A stretch of 64,000 nt of DNA, from the NCBI GenBank assembly GCA_041392665.1, contig JAWKLQ010000029.1:62001-126000 (forward strand). The letters run 5' to 3'. This document shows, piece by piece, positions 60,106-64,000 of the stretch (its first letter is position 1; each line of letters opens with the position of its first letter). The notes under the pieces are model-generated. The model saw only the letters and a list, made by a program, of their open reading frames with translations, made no database searches and was not told the DNA's origin. The translations under genes were made by a program, and so were the position numbers. Source of the DNA: Flavilitoribacter sp020436695. Its GTDB lineage: Bacteria; Bacteroidota; Bacteroidia; Chitinophagales; Saprospiraceae.

Positions 60106-62997
60106 ATGCGACTACTTTGCGTTGCGCTCTGCGCGTTCTCTCTGCTGACTCAGTTACCTGCCCAAACCGATCCCGTTTCGCTTGGTCTCAACCTGGAGGT
60201 GGGTTCGAGTTACCTGCTGGAAGTTCAACAGAAAAATCGCTTTTTTAAAAGCCCCGAACATCTGGCCTATGAAAAGAAAAATTTCACCAAAAACCTGTCG
60301 TTCCAACAAAGAAGTAAACGCTATCTATTGCATGTACTTGAACAGAAAGGCGATGTCTACAGCGTCGAACTGATCCTAACTTTAGTGCAAACCTACACTG
60401 CCTATGACCAGTTTTCGATACAGATCGCGGACCGCGGATCTGATTTTGATATCTCCTACATTCATACTCAAGATACTGTACACTTCACAATGGACAGATA
60501 CGCCCGGGTAACGGATGTAGCCATGCCGGATAGTATATTTACCGGTTACGCCATGCCGGACAAATACCGGGTAGAAGTGAAAAAAGTCATGCCCGAGCTG
60601 GTTGATGAATTTACGGCCTTTTTCGATTTTCTCCGGCCTCAACCCACATCGGTTGGAGATACCTGGTTGGCCGACTCGGGAAAAACTTTTACGTTGGCCG
60701 GTAGGCAGGCCAATTTCTGGTCCATTCGATGCAGCGATGACCGCCAAATCTACCTGGACCCGCAAACCAATTGGATCCGGTTTGTGGAGCAGCATCAAAT
60801 AGGAATAAGTTCACATCACCGTCGCTTCCCCGGAAAAACGGAGACGAACCAGTTGATAAAGGGACGTACCGTTCAGGGAGCGCAAATGGCACGGATCAGC
60901 GGTACCGCTCCCGGACACAGGAATGGCTCTTTCCTGATGCGAACGACGCCTTACTACCGGGGATACGATGCGGAACACCTGATCGAAGTGGATGCCGACG
61001 GCCATTTTGCGTGGGAAGGAAAAATTACCGAACCCTTTTACTTCCAGCTCACTGATCTGTATGATCACAATTTCTGGGGCTACGCCCGGCCTGGTGGAGC
61101 ACTCAGACTCCACTTCGAAAACCAGGACTATAGCGTAGAAGGGGCCACAGAAGAAGAATGTCGCTATCTCAATGCGTTTTTTGAAACTTTTCCCAACTAT
61201 GAAAATCTTCTCCAGCTTGGAGGTGACAGAAAGAACAGTAACTTTTTTTATGAGCAGCAGCTCGAGCAAAGCTGGAAAGATCATTTGCAGGAACGTACTG
61301 CGGCCATAGAACAGCTCGCGGAATGGCACGAACGGCTTGATCCGGAATTCGTCGCCGCCCAGAAAAGGCAAATTGATTATCTGAGAGCCGGTTTACTGAA
61401 TAAGGACCTGTCGCTTCACTACGTCTTCAGAGCCAGAGCGGGAAATAATACCTACGTTATACCCGGCAACTATGTGAATTACCTCGATGATCAGATCCTC
61501 TACAATAACTTCGATCGTTCTTTACCGGCGTTCAGGGCCTTGTTACATCTGAATCTACAGCGTAAACTACTGGCCTCCACCAGCGGAGATATTATCAATA
61601 TTATTTCCCGTCCATATGAGTCTTCCTACTACTTTGCCCAACTGCAATACAAAAATTATCCCCTTTATCGAACGACCTATGACCTGATGAATACGGTGAT
61701 CCGTGGTGCAAGCCAACCCGATCAGGTTCGCTACCTCTATCAACACTTTTTGGATACGCAAGCCTTTGCCGATACACTTCATATGATCGAGGAAACCTAC
61801 CGCCGAATGAAGCAACTCCAGACTGCCGGCGAAGCCGTGCCAACATTCAACGCCTTTGATCAATTGGGGCAAAACGTTCAACTGCAGGGCCTCAAGGGCT
61901 CTCCGGTAGTACTGGTCCTGGTAGAAGGGAAAAACTACTGGCAAAATACCCTGATGATAGAGGACACTCCCAAATTGTTGCCGGATGTTCAATTCGTCTT
62001 TCTTCATATAGGTAAACCGGATGAAGAAAACAACCCATTGCCCGCATTTGAAAATGTTCACCAGTGGTTTGCCGGAAGGAATAGTGCGGCGGTAAGTCAG
62101 ACCTTTATGCACTACAGCAATAGCAAACATCCCAGGGCCTACCTGATAGACCGCAAAGGAAATACTAGCGGTATCTTTCAGGGTGACGAGCGATACGACG
62201 ACGGCATTTTAGCGGCCTTATATGATCTACGGGCAGGCAGTCCCCTCGTTGATAAACAAACTCAAAAAGCTATTTTCCTTATCATGATCGGTCTACTTGC
62301 AGGAGGTCTGATCATCGGCCTGAGCATTCACCAGTGGCAAAAACGCCTGCATCGGCGCGAATACGCCAAACGGCAGCAGGTAGAGTCTCAATTGCAGGTG
62401 ATCCGCTCCCAGCTCAATCCGCACTTTATGTTCAACAGCATGAGTTCCATACAGCACCTGATCAAATCCGGACAAGCCGACCGGGCGCAATCCTATCTGG
62501 GAAAGCTGGCCAATCTGCTGCGGGTCTCCCTGCGGTATACGCGAGAGAATTTTATTTCTCTGCAGGAAGAACTTGATATGATCAAAAAATACTGCGAATT
62601 GGAAGCCTTACGATTTAATTTTTCTTTTGACCTACAGATCGAAGAACGACTGGATCCGCGGATCATCTCCATTCCACCACTCTTGTTGCAACCCTATGTG
62701 GAGAATGCGGTGCACCACGGAATAGCCCCGTTGCGGGACTCCGGCAAGCTGACGGTGAACATTAGCGAACAGGGCCACTTGCTTTGGATCCGTATCCGGG
62801 ATAACGGCCAGGGGCTGAATGCATCGCGTTCCAGTCCTTATAAAGGAAATGGTATCGGCCTGCAGCTGAATGCTGAAAGATTGAGACTGGTGTACGGGAA
62901 GGAGGCGGAAGTTAAGATCTACAGCCCTTCCCCATTAAACAGCACAGATCTTCATAGCGGTACCGAAGTACAGATCGCCATGCCAATGGATGTATAA
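60106..62997 (+). CDS. LytS-type sensor kinase fused to a periplasmic TlpA-like thioredoxin fold
   Basis: A 963-residue protein. Signal peptide 1-19 (MRLLCVALCAFSLLTQLPAQ). Residues about 20-255 are a beta-rich, unrecognised domain. Residues about 260-350 resemble the carrier domain that precedes thioredoxin folds in Bacteroidota TlpA proteins (ARISGTAPGHRNGSFLMRTT; DADGHFAWEGKI). Residues 350-580 are helical. Residues about 583-690 are thioredoxin-like (LKGSPVVLVLVEGKNYWQNT; HPRAYLIDRKGNTSGIFQGD) but have no CxxC. Membrane span about 721-743. The kinase has His773 in LNPHFMFNSMSSIQHL and an ATPase domain with Asn867 (PYVENAVHHG). The ATG at 60106 is chosen over an upstream frame start at 60007. 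It forms an operon with the LytTR regulator 2 bp downstream. Confidence 0.88.
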   Translation: MRLLCVALCAFSLLTQLPAQTDPVSLGLNLEVGSSYLLEVQQKNRFFKSPEHLAYEKKNFTKNLSFQQRSKRYLLHVLEQKGDVYSVELILTLVQTYTAYDQFSIQIADRGSDFDISYIHTQDTVHFTMDRYARVTDVAMPDSIFTGYAMPDKYRVEVKKVMPELVDEFTAFFDFLRPQPTSVGDTWLADSGKTFTLAGRQANFWSIRCSDDRQIYLDPQTNWIRFVEQHQIGISSHHRRFPGKTETNQLIKGRTVQGAQMARISGTAPGHRNGSFLMRTTPYYRGYDAEHLIEVDADGHFAWEGKITEPFYFQLTDLYDHNFWGYARPGGALRLHFENQDYSVEGATEEECRYLNAFFETFPNYENLLQLGGDRKNSNFFYEQQLEQSWKDHLQERTAAIEQLAEWHERLDPEFVAAQKRQIDYLRAGLLNKDLSLHYVFRARAGNNTYVIPGNYVNYLDDQILYNNFDRSLPAFRALLHLNLQRKLLASTSGDIINIISRPYESSYYFAQLQYKNYPLYRTTYDLMNTVIRGASQPDQVRYLYQHFLDTQAFADTLHMIEETYRRMKQLQTAGEAVPTFNAFDQLGQNVQLQGLKGSPVVLVLVEGKNYWQNTLMIEDTPKLLPDVQFVFLHIGKPDEENNPLPAFENVHQWFAGRNSAAVSQTFMHYSNSKHPRAYLIDRKGNTSGIFQGDERYDDGILAALYDLRAGSPLVDKQTQKAIFLIMIGLLAGGLIIGLSIHQWQKRLHRREYAKRQQVESQLQVIRSQLNPHFMFNSMSSIQHLIKSGQADRAQSYLGKLANLLRVSLRYTRENFISLQEELDMIKKYCELEALRFNFSFDLQIEERLDPRIISIPPLLLQPYVENAVHHGIAPLRDSGKLTVNISEQGHLLWIRIRDNGQGLNASRSSPYKGNGIGLQLNAERLRLVYGKEAEVKIYSPSPLNSTDLHSGTEVQIAMPMDV

Positions 62998-62999
62998 AT

Positions 63000-63755
63000 A
63001 TGCTGAAAGCGATCATTTTGGAAGATGAGGTCAACAACCTGGCTTATTTACAGGATCTGTTGACCGAAAATTGCCCGGAAGTAAACCTAGTTGCTACTGC
63101 CACCTCCGTAAAGGAGGGTTTACGATTGGCAGAAGTCCAGGAATTCGACCTGGCCTTGCTCGATGTAGAACTACGGGATGGGACCGCTTTCGATTGGCTG
63201 AATCAACTGCCTCACATCAAGTTCCACCTGATCTTCATTACGGCCTACGACCATTACGCCCTGCAGGCCATACGCTTTAGTGCGATCGATTATCTCCTCA
63301 AGCCTCTTCAGATCGAAGACCTCATCCAGGCTATAAAAAAAGTAAAACAGCAACAGCAGCAGCAGGAAGAGAACAGCCGGCTGCGGCAATTACTCGCCAA
63401 TCTGAAAGCTGCTCCCGAAAACAAACGCATTGCCATCGCTCAACAGGAAAAAACGGAATTTATTCGCCTCCGGGACATTATCCGCTGTCAGGGAGATGGT
63501 AATTATACTCACATCATTCTATCTGACCGCAAAATAACCGTGGCCAAAACCCTGCGCGAATACGAGAAATTGCTTCGCGATGAAGGTTTTGTCCGTATTC
63601 ATCAATCTCACCTCGTACAGATCAAATGCGTCGCCACCTATCACAGGCAGGAGGGCGGCTATCTTAAACTGCTGGACGGCACCCGCCTGAGCGTCTCCCG
63701 CCATCGCCGGGAATATGTACTGGAGCAGATCCGGAAAAACGGGAAAAGTGACTAA
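63000..63755 (+). CDS. LytTR-family response regulator
   Basis: A 251-residue protein. The receiver domain (1-120) has Asp55 (ALLDVELRDG), Thr in FITAYDHYAL and the switch Lys in DYLLKPLQ. A Gln-rich linker (KQQQQQQEENSRL) precedes a LytTR DNA-binding domain (about 145-245; RLRDIIRCQGDGNYTHIILS, VRIHQSHLVQIKCVATY, LSVSRHRREYV). It is phosphorylated by the upstream kinase and would bind promoters of unknown target genes. The two genes are only 2 bp apart. Confidence 0.96.
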   Translation: MLKAIILEDEVNNLAYLQDLLTENCPEVNLVATATSVKEGLRLAEVQEFDLALLDVELRDGTAFDWLNQLPHIKFHLIFITAYDHYALQAIRFSAIDYLLKPLQIEDLIQAIKKVKQQQQQQEENSRLRQLLANLKAAPENKRIAIAQQEKTEFIRLRDIIRCQGDGNYTHIILSDRKITVAKTLREYEKLLRDEGFVRIHQSHLVQIKCVATYHRQEGGYLKLLDGTRLSVSRHRREYVLEQIRKNGKSD

Positions 63756-63756
63756 G

Positions 63757-63799
63757 TAGTTTGACGGAAATAACTTGTACAAGTTATTTTGTATCCGTC
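63757..63799 (+). repeat. TAGTTTGACGGRAATAA motif, copy 3, within a hairpin
   Basis: TAGTTTGACGGAAATAA (63757-63773) begins 1 nt after the regulator stop. Its second half joins a perfect 22-nt palindrome (AAATAACTTGT/ACAAGTTATTT) with an outer GACGG...CCGTC clamp. It probably ends the two-component transcript. Confidence 0.7.
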
Positions 63800-63942
63800 C
63801 CTAAGCTTATTTTTCTAATTCGATCTCCCCTTTATAAATGGTTTTTTCCCTGCTTCCCTGGATTGTCTCTTTGTTAACTTCCTCACTCCCAATCACCTGT
63901 TCCAACAAACCTGAGTGAAAGAAAAAAGTATTTAAAAAAAAG

Positions 63943-63973
63943 TTTAAAATATTTTGTTTGCCCCATAATTTTG
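63943..63973 (+). promoter_or_regulatory. Candidate promoter reading out of the window
   Basis: TTTA (63943-63946), 19 nt, then a perfect TAnnTTTG box TAATTTTG (63966-63973), in an A/T-rich tract. It points to a plus-strand gene beginning beyond position 64000. No gene is seen in 63800-63940. Confidence 0.5.
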
Positions 63974-64000
63974 TTTTAAATTGCAAACAAATAATTGACT

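Overview
The window comes from a Bacteroidota chromosome, most likely Saprospirales (Lewinella-like). The grounds are SusC/SusD pairs, type IX secretion (T9SS) C-terminal domains, CHU_C-type surface proteins, DUF4249/TonB-receptor pairs, LytS/LytTR signalling, and -7 boxes of the form TAnnTTTG without Shine-Dalgarno sites. There is no rRNA, CRISPR array or insertion sequence. The only integrase-like gene is the housekeeping recombinase xerC.

Layout. 1-12 kb is accessory: an outer-membrane barrel protein, two small paralogous winged-HTH proteins, a two-enzyme glycosidase (GH43-like propeller plus GH29 alpha-L-fucosidase), a GlxA-type regulator with a HAD dehalogenase, and a TonB receptor coupled to a DUF4249 lipoprotein. 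12.4-31 kb (minus strand) is the conserved information-processing block. Read 5' to 3' it runs xerC, hpf, (insertion), tRNA-Thr, tRNA-Tyr, tRNA-Gly, tRNA-Thr, tuf, tRNA-Trp, secE, nusG, rplK, rplA, rplJ, rplL, rpoB, rpoC. A sulfotransferase and an arylsulfate sulfotransferase lipoprotein sit between hpf and the tRNAs. A degenerate tRNA 5' half lies in the presumed leader of the tRNA-tuf operon. 31-34 kb holds a soluble TonB-domain protein and a second, T9SS-secreted ASST-like protein.

34-47.5 kb carries two SusCD systems on either side of a choice-of-anchor-L/CHU_C surface protein. The lipoprotein gene of the first system carries several frameshifts and the SusD of the second carries one. 48-58 kb is mostly housekeeping: pdxJ, a CPBP protease, cdsA and psd for phospholipid synthesis, a sodium:solute symporter with a coiled-coil insert, an S74/T9SS head-repeat protein, an SH3 lipoprotein, and a phosphohexomutase. 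58-63.8 kb holds pcm, a class-V PLP enzyme, and a two-component system whose kinase carries a periplasmic TlpA-like thioredoxin fold without a CxxC.

The most striking unexplained structure is non-coding. At least ten intergenic gaps hold imperfect tandem copies of an 8-14 nt word, usually followed by reverse-complement copies of the same word. The architecture is constant but the word changes from gap to gap. Two further short repeat families (a GACTTTCTAAG hairpin and a TAGTTTGACGG motif) also recur between genes.
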